Source: Cohnella caldifontis (GTDB lineage: Bacteria; Bacillota; Bacilli; Paenibacillales; Paenibacillaceae). From it: a DNA stretch of 61,517 nt. The notes below the pieces were generated by a model that was not told the origin of the DNA, did not search any database, and was given only the letters and a program-made list of their open reading frames with translations. Of this stretch, positions 34,939-41,975 are shown one piece after another; the stretch's first letter is position 1, and every line of letters begins with the position of its first letter. The stretch spans positions 1-61,517 of the forward strand of contig NZ_JAQZSJ010000025.1 of the NCBI RefSeq assembly GCF_029360585.1. Direction: 5' to 3'. The position numbers were made by a program, and so were the translations under genes.

Positions 34939-34965
34939 GACAAATCGAATGAAGGGTTTGTGACG
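34939..34965 (-). promoter_or_regulatory. Putative ECF41 promoter of the AhpD-like gene
   Basis: On the minus strand CGTCACA (34965-34959) and TGTC (34942-34939) are separated by 16 bp, the same spacing as upstream of the sigma-factor gene. The two elements are shared by no other intergenic region I inspected. Confidence 0.55.
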
Positions 34966-34996
34966 AGGAACGAAAATTTTTATCGGACAACTCCAT

Positions 34997-35037
34997 AAAG
35001 CCGGTCATTCCGCCTGGGACGGCATACCGGCTTTTTT
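34997..35037 (+). terminator. Terminator-like hairpin without an upstream gene
   Basis: AAAGCCGGT pairs with ACCGGCTTT followed by TTTT, plus-strand polarity. No plus-strand gene ends here, since the AhpD-like gene reads the other way. This is the start of the gene-poor stretch to 36076. Confidence 0.6.
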
Positions 35038-35151
35038 GCGTTCGATTGACTCGGGATGATTAACGCGAGCTTTCTTAGCGCGCGATTGAATCCGATAAAC
35101 AGGAAGAAGTTCATTTGAATGACATAATAAATATTATGTAAATTAATATGA

Positions 35152-35197
35152 CCGAAATCCACGGAAGCTCATGCAGAAGCGGATTTCGGTTTTTTTG
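35152..35197 (+). terminator. Terminator-like hairpin
   Basis: CCGAAATCC pairs with GGATTTCGG over a 20-nt loop and is followed by seven T. It may end a small RNA starting in the AT-rich segment before it; no coding frame is evident there. Confidence 0.65.
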
Positions 35198-35440
35198 ACA
35201 CGCCAGAATTTATAACTTTTCGGGGTGAAGCTCAGGCTTCATCCTTTTCGTTTTTCCTGGTAAATGGAACACATGGAATCCAACATTCTCAAACGCATTT
35301 TTTTCGATGAACATGGGCATTGGGACAAGTTTGTCCGGAAGAATGAAGGCAGGATCCGAGCGAATGACCTGAAAGAAGTTGCCAAGTTCCGTGAGCGGGG
35401 ATCCAAAGAATGGTTTTAAGCTGCTAGTGAGCTGTTTTAG

Positions 35441-35577
35441 AGAGGAATTAAGAAACATTCTTTCTTAACTGGCCGTTGAACCCTATGTTGAGAGTGGAAT
35501 TAAGAAACATTCTTTCTTAACTGAAGGTTGAACCCTATGTTGAGAGAGGAATTAAGAAATTTTCTTTCTTAACTTAT
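35441..35577. repeat. 52-bp tandem repeat of TTAAGAAA-N5-TTTCTTAA palindromes
   Basis: Three copies of GGAATTAAGAAA start at 35444, 35496 and 35548, exactly 52 bp apart. Each continues as a perfect 8+8 palindrome TTAAGAAA/TTTCTTAA with a 5-nt centre. Between palindromes the shared linker contains GTTGAACCCTATGTTGAGAG. The third copy has a different centre (TTTTC instead of CATTC). There is no nearby gene with a clear link. Confidence 0.85.
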
Positions 35578-35772
35578 CAGCGTACTACCTCAAATCTTTT
35601 TTACCGACTTTTGAGCAAGGCAAATACACCTAACCCGCACAATTATCATATATTGGATCTAATAACATTGTCGGGATTTAACATGTCCAAAATACCAAAA
35701 TAAGGGAAACGAATGAAGCGTGGTTTCGAGCCGCATCGGTTTAAAAGCCGCTCAAAGCTGGGGTTAGTTTCC

Positions 35773-35799
35773 GGTTAAGCTTGCCGTGCAAGCTTAACC
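35773..35799. repeat. Inverted repeat GGTTAAGCTTG
   Basis: GGTTAAGCTTG and CAAGCTTAACC flank a 5-nt centre. Related GGGGTTAG, TTAAGCTTGCTGC and GCTTAACCCC pieces occur at 35760-35860, suggesting a decayed repeat cluster. The surrounding 35580-35960 contains no convincing gene. Confidence 0.7.
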
Positions 35800-35961
35800 C
35801 CAGCCAACGTAGGGGGCAGCAGTTGATTAAGCTTGCTGCGTATGCTTAACCCCCGCCCCTCTGGACAAACGGGTCACCATGGTCATGTTCATTTGAATAC
35901 AGTTTTGAGGATGCTCGTAAGAAAGAAGTTGAAGCGTGACTGCGAGGCACGAAACGAAAGG

Positions 35962-35997
35962 ACCGTCAGGGACGAATTTCTCCCTGACGGTTTTTTT
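35962..35997 (+). terminator. Strong rho-independent terminator
   Basis: ACCGTCAGGGA pairs with TCCCTGACGGT followed by seven T. No gene ends immediately upstream, so an unannotated short transcript is possible. Confidence 0.8.
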
Positions 35998-36076
35998 GTC
36001 GATTCGTTTGGTTCCGCGTCTGAAATCCTCTATAATTCTAGTAGAGTAAAATCATAGGAGCATGGGAGAGTTAGAG

Positions 36077-37369
36077 ATGAAAGCATGGGGAAAATGGGCA
36101 GCGACCGCGTTGCTTGCCGGGGGCGCTTGGTCCGCCGTTCCGACCGGGCCGGCCGACGCGGCAACGGCTGCAAAGCCGGTTACGGTGTTACTGGATGACA
36201 TCCTGATGTCGTTTGACGGAGCGGTGCCGGAAATCAAAAACGATTACACGTTCGTTCCGTTCCGTTCGATCGCGGAGGCTTTAGGCATCGAGATCCAATG
36301 GGATGCCAAGACCCGTACCATTACGGCGACCGCGGACGTCGGCGCCGACACCAAGACGGTCGTCCTCGCCGTCGGGAAGAAGATGGCTTCCGTGAACGGC
36401 GTTGCCGTTGAACTTGGGGCGGCTCCTTATTTGTCGAACGATCGCACGCTGATCCCGCTCAGTTTCTTCAGCACCCAATTCGGCGCGAATGTCGGTTGGG
36501 ACAAGACGACGCGTACGGTTTCGATCGTGTCTCCGGCCCGCGAGATGCATTTGCGCGGATTTTACGCGATCAGTTCGTTCGCGGAGCAGGACCGGATCGC
36601 CGGCATGAACTCGGTCGCGTTCGGATGGATCCGCGTGGACGCGAACGGAGAGCTGACGACAAGCGGAAAAGACTTCTACTGGCCGCAGGCTGCGGGCGAC
36701 GTGACGCCGGAAACGATCGTGAAGGACGCGTCGGCGCAAGGGATCGATCCTTATCTGATGGTCTATTCGTCGGACGGCAGCGGAGAATTGACCAAGATGC
36801 TGAGCGATGAGACGCTGCGCAATCGGTCGATCGAAAACATCGTGTCGCTTGCGCAACAGAAAGGGTTTTCGGGGGTCATGCTGGATTACGAGGGGCTGGG
36901 GCTTAAACTGGACCCGACCGGCCAACAGAAGCTGCTGAACGATTACGTCCGGCAGCTGGGGGACAAGCTGAAGCCCGCGGGCATCAAACTGTCCGTTGCG
37001 GTACCGCCTCCGAACAGTTCCTATAAAGGGTACGACTACGCGACGCTCGCGGGACTGGTCGAAGATCTGACGGTCATGGCCTATGAATATCATCCGGCAG
37101 GAACGCCCGATCATACGCCGCAGCCGAACGACAAAGTCCAGGCGGCGATCGAAGCCCTGCTGAAGGCCGGAGTGCCGAAAGAGAAGCTGCTGCTCGGCAT
37201 CGATCTGTGGAGCGAGACGCCGCAGTCGATCGACGATAAGCTGGGACTCGCGAAGCGGTACGGTTTGAAAGGGGCGGCGCTCTGGAGAATCGGACTATAC
37301 TTCTACTATGGGCAGGAAATGACGGACGCGATTCAAAGATCGGTCGTCAAGCTAAGCGATTCTCATTAA
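36077..37369 (+). CDS. Secreted glycoside hydrolase family 18-like protein with stalk (copper amine oxidase N-like) domain
   Basis: This 430-residue exported protein has a signal peptide (MKAWGKWAATALLAGG, cleavage near PADA) and a stalk/copper-amine-oxidase-N-like domain (about 30-150; VPFRSIAEALGIEIQWDAKTRTI and LIPLSFFSTQFGANVGWD). A GH18 barrel follows, with the catalytic Glu in GVMLDYEGLG, then KLSVAVPPP, LTVMAYEYHP and GAALWRIGL. Spore-forming bacteria use such proteins on peptidoglycan or spore cortex; chitin is the alternative. The start is ATG 36077 after GGGAGAG. It is a single gene. Confidence 0.88.
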   Translation: MKAWGKWAATALLAGGAWSAVPTGPADAATAAKPVTVLLDDILMSFDGAVPEIKNDYTFVPFRSIAEALGIEIQWDAKTRTITATADVGADTKTVVLAVGKKMASVNGVAVELGAAPYLSNDRTLIPLSFFSTQFGANVGWDKTTRTVSIVSPAREMHLRGFYAISSFAEQDRIAGMNSVAFGWIRVDANGELTTSGKDFYWPQAAGDVTPETIVKDASAQGIDPYLMVYSSDGSGELTKMLSDETLRNRSIENIVSLAQQKGFSGVMLDYEGLGLKLDPTGQQKLLNDYVRQLGDKLKPAGIKLSVAVPPPNSSYKGYDYATLAGLVEDLTVMAYEYHPAGTPDHTPQPNDKVQAAIEALLKAGVPKEKLLLGIDLWSETPQSIDDKLGLAKRYGLKGAALWRIGLYFYYGQEMTDAIQRSVVKLSDSH

Positions 37370-37402
37370 TTTATGACATAAAATAATTCGTCATTAATGT
37401 CA

Positions 37403-38161
37403 TTAAATACGGCAAACCTCCTTCGGGCAGCCCGGGCAAGCGGGACACTGGCACATGGTCTTAAGCGCGTTCAAGTTCAGGATGACGATACGTCCTTGGC
37501 GAATATCGATCGTGCCTTCGTCGCGCAGTCCGTTCAGCATCCGGTTCACGCTTTCCCGGGTCGTTCCGATGAAGTCGGCCAATTCGGCGTTGGTCAGCTT
37601 GATGCCGATTTTGATGCCGTCCGCGCCCATCACGCCGTAGGAATTCGCCAAGCGGATAAGGGTGGAAGCCAGGGCGCCCGGTTTGCCGAAGAGCAGCAAA
37701 TCGCGAAACTTGGATTCCGTCACGCGATGCATCAGCGCCATCCAGTTCATGAAGCGGACCGCGAAATCGCCGTGCCGGTACAGCAGGATTTCAAGGTCGC
37801 TCCATTGGATCACCCCGAGCTCAGCGTCCTCGATCACTTCCGCGCTGAAGCTGTGCACCGCCCGCATGCCGTCCTCCGGCTCGCACAGCATATCCCCGGC
37901 TTGCAGAATCGATAGGATGAAGTCTTTGCCTTCTTCCGTCGATTTCCGCAATTTCACTTTCCCCGAACGGATATAGTACAGTTTGCCGGTCGGTTCACCC
38001 TCCCAGAACAGGTAGGTTCCCGCTTCCGCGCGCTTCGGGTACATCAACTCCCGAATCCGTTCGAACTGCTCCTCAGCGAAAAAGTTATCGATACTCAGCG
38101 GATTCGACGTTCCTTCCGCCGTTTTCGTCCGTTTCATGACCGTCTCCGTCGCCATCGCCAT
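37403..38161 (-). CDS. fnr: Fnr-type oxygen-sensing Crp-family regulator
   Basis: This 252-residue protein has a cyclic-nucleotide-binding-like domain (GTYLFWEGEPTGKLYYIRSGKVKL), the dimer helix, and a winged helix with recognition helix TTRESVNRMLNGLRDEG. The C-terminus carries a cysteine cluster, CQCPACPGCPKEVC. A C-terminal cluster-binding tail is the mark of Bacillus-type Fnr, which binds DNA when its [4Fe-4S] cluster is intact under low oxygen. At least six TGTGA-N6-TCACA boxes lie within the next 9 kb, so it is the likely master regulator of this region. Confidence 0.92.
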   Translation of the reverse strand: MAMATETVMKRTKTAEGTSNPLSIDNFFAEEQFERIRELMYPKRAEAGTYLFWEGEPTGKLYYIRSGKVKLRKSTEEGKDFILSILQAGDMLCEPEDGMRAVHSFSAEVIEDAELGVIQWSDLEILLYRHGDFAVRFMNWMALMHRVTESKFRDLLLFGKPGALASTLIRLANSYGVMGADGIKIGIKLTNAELADFIGTTRESVNRMLNGLRDEGTIDIRQGRIVILNLNALKTMCQCPACPGCPKEVCRI

Positions 38162-38224
38162 TTTCCTCGCCAGCTCCCTTGAACTTGATGATTACATCAT
38201 ACCGGCTTCCGAATCCGAACGTTA

Positions 38225-38240
38225 TCGGGGAATTTCCCGA
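38225..38240. promoter_or_regulatory. NreC-like palindrome 1
   Basis: TCGGGGAATTTCCCGA is a perfect palindrome close to the staphylococcal NreC consensus (AGGG-N4-CCCT). It lies nearest fnr. Confidence 0.5.
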
Positions 38241-38247
38241 ATCGAAG

Positions 38248-38260
38248 AGGGGAATTCCCT
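38248..38260. promoter_or_regulatory. NreC-like palindrome 2
   Basis: AGGGGAATTCCCT (GGG-AATT-CCC core) lies between fnr and nreA, 8 bp from the Fnr box. Confidence 0.5.
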
Positions 38261-38268
38261 GAAAATGA

Positions 38269-38284
38269 TGTGAGGAAAATCACA
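38269..38284. promoter_or_regulatory. Fnr box between fnr and nreA
   Basis: TGTGA-GGAAAA-TCACA is a perfect Fnr/Crp-type dyad in the shared divergent control region of fnr and the nre operon. Confidence 0.8.
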
Positions 38285-38321
38285 CCAATCCCGCAAATCA
38301 GGAACTTCCCCCGTCCGAATC

Positions 38322-38337
38322 TCAGGGAGTTCCCTGA
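38322..38337. promoter_or_regulatory. NreC-like palindrome 3
   Basis: TCAGGGAGTTCCCTGA matches AGGG-N4-CCCT with extended dyad symmetry and lies 70 bp before nreA. The copies suggest autoregulation by NreC. Confidence 0.6.
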
Positions 38338-38406
38338 CTGACTTCTTTCTTCTAAACCTCTACAATGAGTGTATAAATTCGAAAGGCTCGGAAGAAGGAA
38401 TGAAAA

Positions 38407-38877
38407 GTGGATAGCGGAAATACCGAAATCCAAGCGGAGCTGCACCGGTTGCTGGCGGAGATGGGCAGCGATTTCTGCGCGCTCGGGCTCCTGGATCCGG
38501 AAAGCCGGATCTTGTCCTGGAAATGGGCAGCCGGCAACGTGAGCGATCGCTACCGTTCGATAGAAGACCGCCCCGGGCGGGGATTCCACCAATCGGTGCT
38601 GAAAATCGGCCGGGCGATGACCCTGCAAGTGTCCGAGTTGATCGCGGCCCGGCAGGTGCACGAATACCCGATCCTGCTCGCCGAAAAGCTGAGATCGGCC
38701 TACGCGGTCCCGCTGCAGCAAGGAGTAAAGCACAAGGGCGTGCTGTTGATCGGCGACCGGGTGAGACGGATGTACCGGCCGGACGACCGCAACGTGGCCG
38801 GACGGTTTGGCGAGAGGTTGATGTCCGCGGTTTTGGTAGACTTGTCCGATTCGTCTACTGGTACGCAGGATCTATGA
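38407..38877 (+). CDS. nreA: NreA-like GAF-domain nitrate sensor
   Basis: This 156-residue protein is a single GAF domain: FCALGLLDPESRILSWKWAAGN, RPGRGFHQSVLKIGRAMTL and YAVPLQQGVKHKGVLLIGDR. In staphylococci NreA binds nitrate and holds back the kinase NreB. The adjacent LuxR-type regulator and PAS kinase make that assignment likely. The start is GTG 38407, since the nearby ATG frame closes at once. It heads an operon nreA-nreC-nreB, with an Fnr box and NreC-like palindromes upstream. Confidence 0.82.
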   Translation: MDSGNTEIQAELHRLLAEMGSDFCALGLLDPESRILSWKWAAGNVSDRYRSIEDRPGRGFHQSVLKIGRAMTLQVSELIAARQVHEYPILLAEKLRSAYAVPLQQGVKHKGVLLIGDRVRRMYRPDDRNVAGRFGERLMSAVLVDLSDSSTGTQDL

Positions 38878-38924
38878 TAGAATGAATTCCAAATCCGCTT
38901 TCGAAAGCGAGAGGAGAGAACGGT

Positions 38925-39578
38925 TTGGTTCGCATATTGGTCGTCGATGACCATGCCGTCGTCCGCTCCGGATTGATGATGCTGCTGGACGGCAAACACG
39001 GCATGTCCGTCGCAGGGGAAGCAGCCGACGGGGACGAAGCGCTGGCCAAGGCAGCCGAGCTCCGTCCGGACGTTATTTTGATGGATTTGAGCATGCCGCA
39101 CGGAAAGGACGGACTGACCGCGACGCCGGAGCTGAAGAAGCTGCTGCCGGATACCGCGATTCTGATCCTGACGATGCATGACGACGAAGAATACTTGTTC
39201 CGGGCGATCCACGCCGGGGCGTCGGGGTATATCCTGAAGAGCGCTCCGCATGACGAACTGCTGACGGCGATCCGCCACATCGCACAAGGCAACGCCTATT
39301 TGTCACCTGCCGCTACCAAGCGGCTGATGAGCGATTATTTGGAGAAGATGAAAAACGGCGAGCATGCGGGAACGTTCGAATCGCTGACCGAACGGGAGAA
39401 GGAAATTTTGGCCAAAGTCGCTCAAGGCTACTCCAACAAAGAGATCGCGGAGCAGCTCATCATCAGCGTCAAAACGGTCGAATCCCACAAGGCGAACCTG
39501 ATGGAGAAGCTGGATCTGAAAACCCGTCCCGACCTCGTGAAGTTCGCCATGAAAAAGGGGTTGTTGAACTTTGAGTGA
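38925..39578 (+). CDS. nreC: NreC-like NarL/LuxR-family response regulator
   Basis: This 217-residue regulator has a receiver domain (ILVVDDHAVVRSG, phospho-acceptor Asp in VILMDLSMPHGKDG, TMHDDEEYLF, YILKSAPHDEL) and a LuxR helix-turn-helix (LTEREKEILAKVAQGYSNKEIAEQLIISVKTVESHKANLM). NreC activates nitrate and nitrite respiration genes. The start is TTG 38925 after GAGAGGAGAG. The kinase gene begins within its last codons. Targets in this window are suggested by GGG-N4-CCC palindromes near its own operon. Confidence 0.87.
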   Translation: MVRILVVDDHAVVRSGLMMLLDGKHGMSVAGEAADGDEALAKAAELRPDVILMDLSMPHGKDGLTATPELKKLLPDTAILILTMHDDEEYLFRAIHAGASGYILKSAPHDELLTAIRHIAQGNAYLSPAATKRLMSDYLEKMKNGEHAGTFESLTEREKEILAKVAQGYSNKEIAEQLIISVKTVESHKANLMEKLDLKTRPDLVKFAMKKGLLNFE

Positions 39579-40644
39579 CCCTCGGGAATCGGCGCCTTCC
39601 TTTCAGTGGTATATGGACGATCCGGAGCTGCTGGACCGTTTGCAGAATTCCCTTAAGCAGCTGGCCGACGTCAAGTTCGCCCTGGACGAAGCTTCGATCG
39701 TCGCGATTACCGACCGGAAAGGCACCATTCAATACGTGAACGACAAGTTCTGCCGAATCTCCGGCTATTCCAAGGAGGAATTGATCGGCCAGGATCATCG
39801 CCTGATCAATTCCGGTTACCACGGCAAAACGTTTATGCGCGAGCTGTGGCGCACGATCTCCTCCGGGCAAGTCTGGCACGGGGAGATCAAAAACCGGGCG
39901 AAGAACGGCCGGTTTTATTGGGTCGATACCACCATCGTTCCTTTCGTGGACGGGGAGGGGCGGCCTTATCAATATTTAGCCATCCGCCATGAGGTTACCC
40001 AGTTGAAGGAAGCGGAAGAGCAGCTGCAATCCATGATGGCCCAGCTGATGCATGTCCAGGAGGAAGAGCGCAAGCGGTTCTCGCGCGACTTGCACGACGG
40101 CATCGGACAAAGCCTGTTTTCGATGAAGATCTCGATCGATCGCATGGTCGCCGAAGGCGGAGATCCCGGCTTGCAGCAACTCGGCAAGCAAGTTTCCCAG
40201 TTGATGGAAGAGGTTCGGGGGCTGGCCTGGGAGTTGCGCCCGTCCGTGCTCGACGATTTGGGCGTCGTGCCCGCGCTCCGCACGTATATCGAAAATTTCG
40301 AGCGCCACTATGGTATCCGCGTGCGCTTTGAAAGCAATCTTCGGCGACGGCTGGACTTGCTCGCGGAAACAGCCGTATTTCGCGTGGTCCAGGAGGCGCT
40401 GACGAATATCGGCAAATATGCGGGCGTATCCGAAGCAACCGTTACGCTGACGCATTCGGAAGAAGGGCTGGAAGCCGTCATCGAGGACAAAGGCGCGGGC
40501 TTCGACCGTACGGAGGCGGGGCAGGGCGTCGGTTTGTTCAGCATGGAAGAACGGGCGAGAGCCGCTCATGGGCAGCTGGCCGTCCGATCCGCTCCGGATC
40601 AAGGCACGACGGTCACCCTCCGGATTCCGGGGGAGCGCGGGTAG
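39571..40644 (+). CDS. nreB: PAS-domain histidine kinase of the NreB/NarX type
   Basis: This 357-residue cytosolic kinase has an N-terminal PAS-PAC (AITDRKGTIQYVNDKFCRISGYSKEELIG, then GRFYWVDTTIVPF) and a HisKA_3 domain (QEEERKRFSRDLHDGIGQSLFSM). HATPase_c follows (FRVVQEALTNIGKYA, EDKGAGFD, GVGLFSMEERARA). By position it is the partner of NreC. It has one visible Cys in the PAS domain and so lacks the four-Cys [4Fe-4S] site of staphylococcal NreB; its signal may not be oxygen. The TTG start overlaps nreC by 8 nt and has AAAAGGGG upstream. Confidence 0.85.
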   Translation: MSDPRESAPSFQWYMDDPELLDRLQNSLKQLADVKFALDEASIVAITDRKGTIQYVNDKFCRISGYSKEELIGQDHRLINSGYHGKTFMRELWRTISSGQVWHGEIKNRAKNGRFYWVDTTIVPFVDGEGRPYQYLAIRHEVTQLKEAEEQLQSMMAQLMHVQEEERKRFSRDLHDGIGQSLFSMKISIDRMVAEGGDPGLQQLGKQVSQLMEEVRGLAWELRPSVLDDLGVVPALRTYIENFERHYGIRVRFESNLRRRLDLLAETAVFRVVQEALTNIGKYAGVSEATVTLTHSEEGLEAVIEDKGAGFDRTEAGQGVGLFSMEERARAAHGQLAVRSAPDQGTTVTLRIPGERG

Positions 40645-40689
40645 AGAACTGACTGCGTTATTGCGGCCGTTTGAAATCTTCCAGTCCAT

Positions 40690-40716
40690 CAACGTCCCGT
40701 GAAAACCGGGCGTTTT
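40690..40716 (+). terminator. Terminator of the nre operon
   Basis: AACG-CCCG pairs with CGGG-CGTT (one bulged base) followed by TTTTTG. Confidence 0.65.
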
Positions 40717-40755
40717 TGTTTCCCGACTGTGTCCGAATGGTGTCAACTCCCAAAA

Positions 40756-40771
40756 TGTGAGTTTTGTCACA
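40756..40771 (+). promoter_or_regulatory. Fnr box of the cupredoxin gene
   Basis: TGTGA-GTTTTG-TCACA is a perfect dyad. A TATGCT -10 at 40793-40798 puts the start near 40805, so the box centre is at about -41.5, the class II activator position. Confidence 0.82.
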
Positions 40772-40839
40772 GCCCGGGCTCCCGGCATGGTCTATGCTGA
40801 TTCCGAAAGATGATCCAAGATTCCAAGGAGGACGTCCCC

Positions 40840-41232
40840 ATGAACAAATGGATTCCGGTAAGCGGACTATTGCTCGCGGCAGCCCTGACGGCGACCGCCT
40901 GCGGCGGAGGGAAAAGCGACAACGCGGCGCCGGCTGCTTCGGCGGCAGCATCTGCGGCTTCATCCGGCGCTGCTCGGACGATTACGGTCAATGCCAAAAA
41001 CTTCGAATTCGATCAGAAAGAAATCAAGGTCAAGAAAGGCGATTCGGTGACGATCGCGCTCAACAACTCGCAAGGCAATCACGGGCTTAAAATCGAGGGG
41101 TATGACGTGGAGGTCAAGGGCGGGAAATCGGTCACGTTCACCGCGGACAAGGCCGGCGAATTCAACTTCTCCTGCTCGATCATGTGCGGAGCGGGTCACG
41201 CCGAAATGACAGGCAAGCTGATCGTCGAATAA
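40840..41232 (+). CDS. CuA-type cupredoxin lipoprotein
   Basis: This 130-residue exported protein has a lipoprotein signal (LLLAAALTATAC, lipid on Cys about 21), an Ala/Ser linker and a cupredoxin domain. CSIMCGAGHAEM near the C-terminus plus an upstream His in GNHGLKI reproduce the CuA ligand set of cytochrome oxidase subunit II (Cys, Cys, His, Met and His). It could pass electrons to a terminal oxidase or reductase, or bind copper. It has a class II Fnr promoter, so expression should rise at low oxygen. Confidence 0.88.
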   Translation: MNKWIPVSGLLLAAALTATACGGGKSDNAAPAASAAASAASSGAARTITVNAKNFEFDQKEIKVKKGDSVTIALNNSQGNHGLKIEGYDVEVKGGKSVTFTADKAGEFNFSCSIMCGAGHAEMTGKLIVE

Positions 41233-41242
41233 AAAAGCCAAC

Positions 41243-41264
41243 GCCCGGATTTCCGGGCCTTTTC
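41243..41264 (+). terminator. Rho-independent terminator
   Basis: GCCCGG-ATTT-CCGGGC followed by CTTTTC ends the cupredoxin gene. Confidence 0.75.
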
Positions 41265-41275
41265 AAAGCAATATA

Positions 41276-41291
41276 TGTGAAAACATTCACA
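41276..41291 (+). promoter_or_regulatory. Fnr box close to the start of the HHE gene
   Basis: TGTGA-AAACAT-TCACA is perfect, but it ends only 18 nt before the GTG start at 41310. This is too close for normal class II activation of that start. Confidence 0.75.
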
Positions 41292-41309
41292 AAAAAAGGA
41301 GCGATTCCC

Positions 41310-41828
41310 GTGATCGTGCATAACGCCGCCGAAAGAAAGATGCTCCCCGGAGACGTACGGCAGCTTTTGCTGGATAAGGCGATCGGCCAAACGCGGATCG
41401 ATCTCGACGGACTGAAAGCGGAGCTGCGGCTCTTGTATGCGCAAGCCTGCAAAGTGAGAACGGATGGCGACGCCGTCCGATTGAACCGTCAGCTGCGGAG
41501 GCTGGACCAGACCGTCAAGCAGTTCCTTCGGGACTGGAACGACCATACCCGGCGGGAGGCGGAGGATCTGTTCCCATACGCCGCCTGGTACTTGGGTGAA
41601 GATCCCGAGTTGTTCGCATACTTGGAGCAGGAGGATGAGCTGGCGGGGCAATTCATCCGAGCGTTCCTTCACGCGCTGGATCGGTCGGTGATCCCGGTGC
41701 AGCCGGAAGAAGCCCGCCGGATGGCTTCTTACCTGCTGCAAGCGTACGCGTTCCTCAAGAACCGGTTTGAGGAGGAAGAGGAAATGCTGGACGTGCTGAC
41801 CGACCGCTCTAACCGAATCGATTATTGA
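41310..41828 (+). CDS. Hemerythrin/HHE-like cytosolic protein
   Basis: This 172-residue helical protein has DWNDHTRREAEDLFPYAAW near the middle and a C-terminal acidic helix (NRFEEEEEMLDVL), the pattern of HHE-type cation-binding domains with a His-Glu pair. Such proteins bind a di-iron centre and sense or detoxify oxygen or NO. It resembles the HHE protein at 42537 in plan. GTG 41310 follows AAAGGAG. An Fnr box directly precedes the ribosome-binding site, and tandem Fnr boxes follow the gene. Confidence 0.7.
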   Translation: MIVHNAAERKMLPGDVRQLLLDKAIGQTRIDLDGLKAELRLLYAQACKVRTDGDAVRLNRQLRRLDQTVKQFLRDWNDHTRREAEDLFPYAAWYLGEDPELFAYLEQEDELAGQFIRAFLHALDRSVIPVQPEEARRMASYLLQAYAFLKNRFEEEEEMLDVLTDRSNRIDY

Positions 41829-41839
41829 ACGGCAACTCA

Positions 41840-41855
41840 AGTGAACAAATTCACA
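41840..41855 (+). promoter_or_regulatory. Fnr box, distal of a tandem pair
   Basis: AGTGA-ACAAAT-TCACA (one mismatch from consensus) lies 32 bp, about three helical turns, from the next box. Confidence 0.7.
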
Positions 41856-41871
41856 AATAAAATCGCGCCGG

Positions 41872-41887
41872 CGTGATGAACTTCACA
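41872..41887 (+). promoter_or_regulatory. Fnr box, proximal of a tandem pair
   Basis: CGTGA-TGAACT-TCACA (one mismatch) lies 89 bp before the doxX start. With the distal box it should control the doxX-HHE-pflB-pflA-mobA run. Confidence 0.65.
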
Positions 41888-41975
41888 TTCGAATCGAGCC
41901 TCATCCTCCATACTGAAGTCGTAAGGAAAACAAACGAACCCCTTGAAGCGGGGAATCGAAAAGGAGATGGCCATC

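Noticed and set aside
35210..35458. Minus-strand frame of 82 codons in the gene-poor region
   Set aside because: It begins inside the first 52-bp palindromic repeat, has no convincing ribosome site and no recognisable domain. I leave it uncalled.
35441..35577. 52-bp repeats considered as a CRISPR array
   Set aside because: Linkers between palindromes are themselves repeated rather than unique spacers, there are only three copies, and no cas genes are near.
35833..36057. Plus-strand frame of 74 codons before the GH18 gene
   Set aside because: It runs through a strong terminator hairpin and has no family resemblance.
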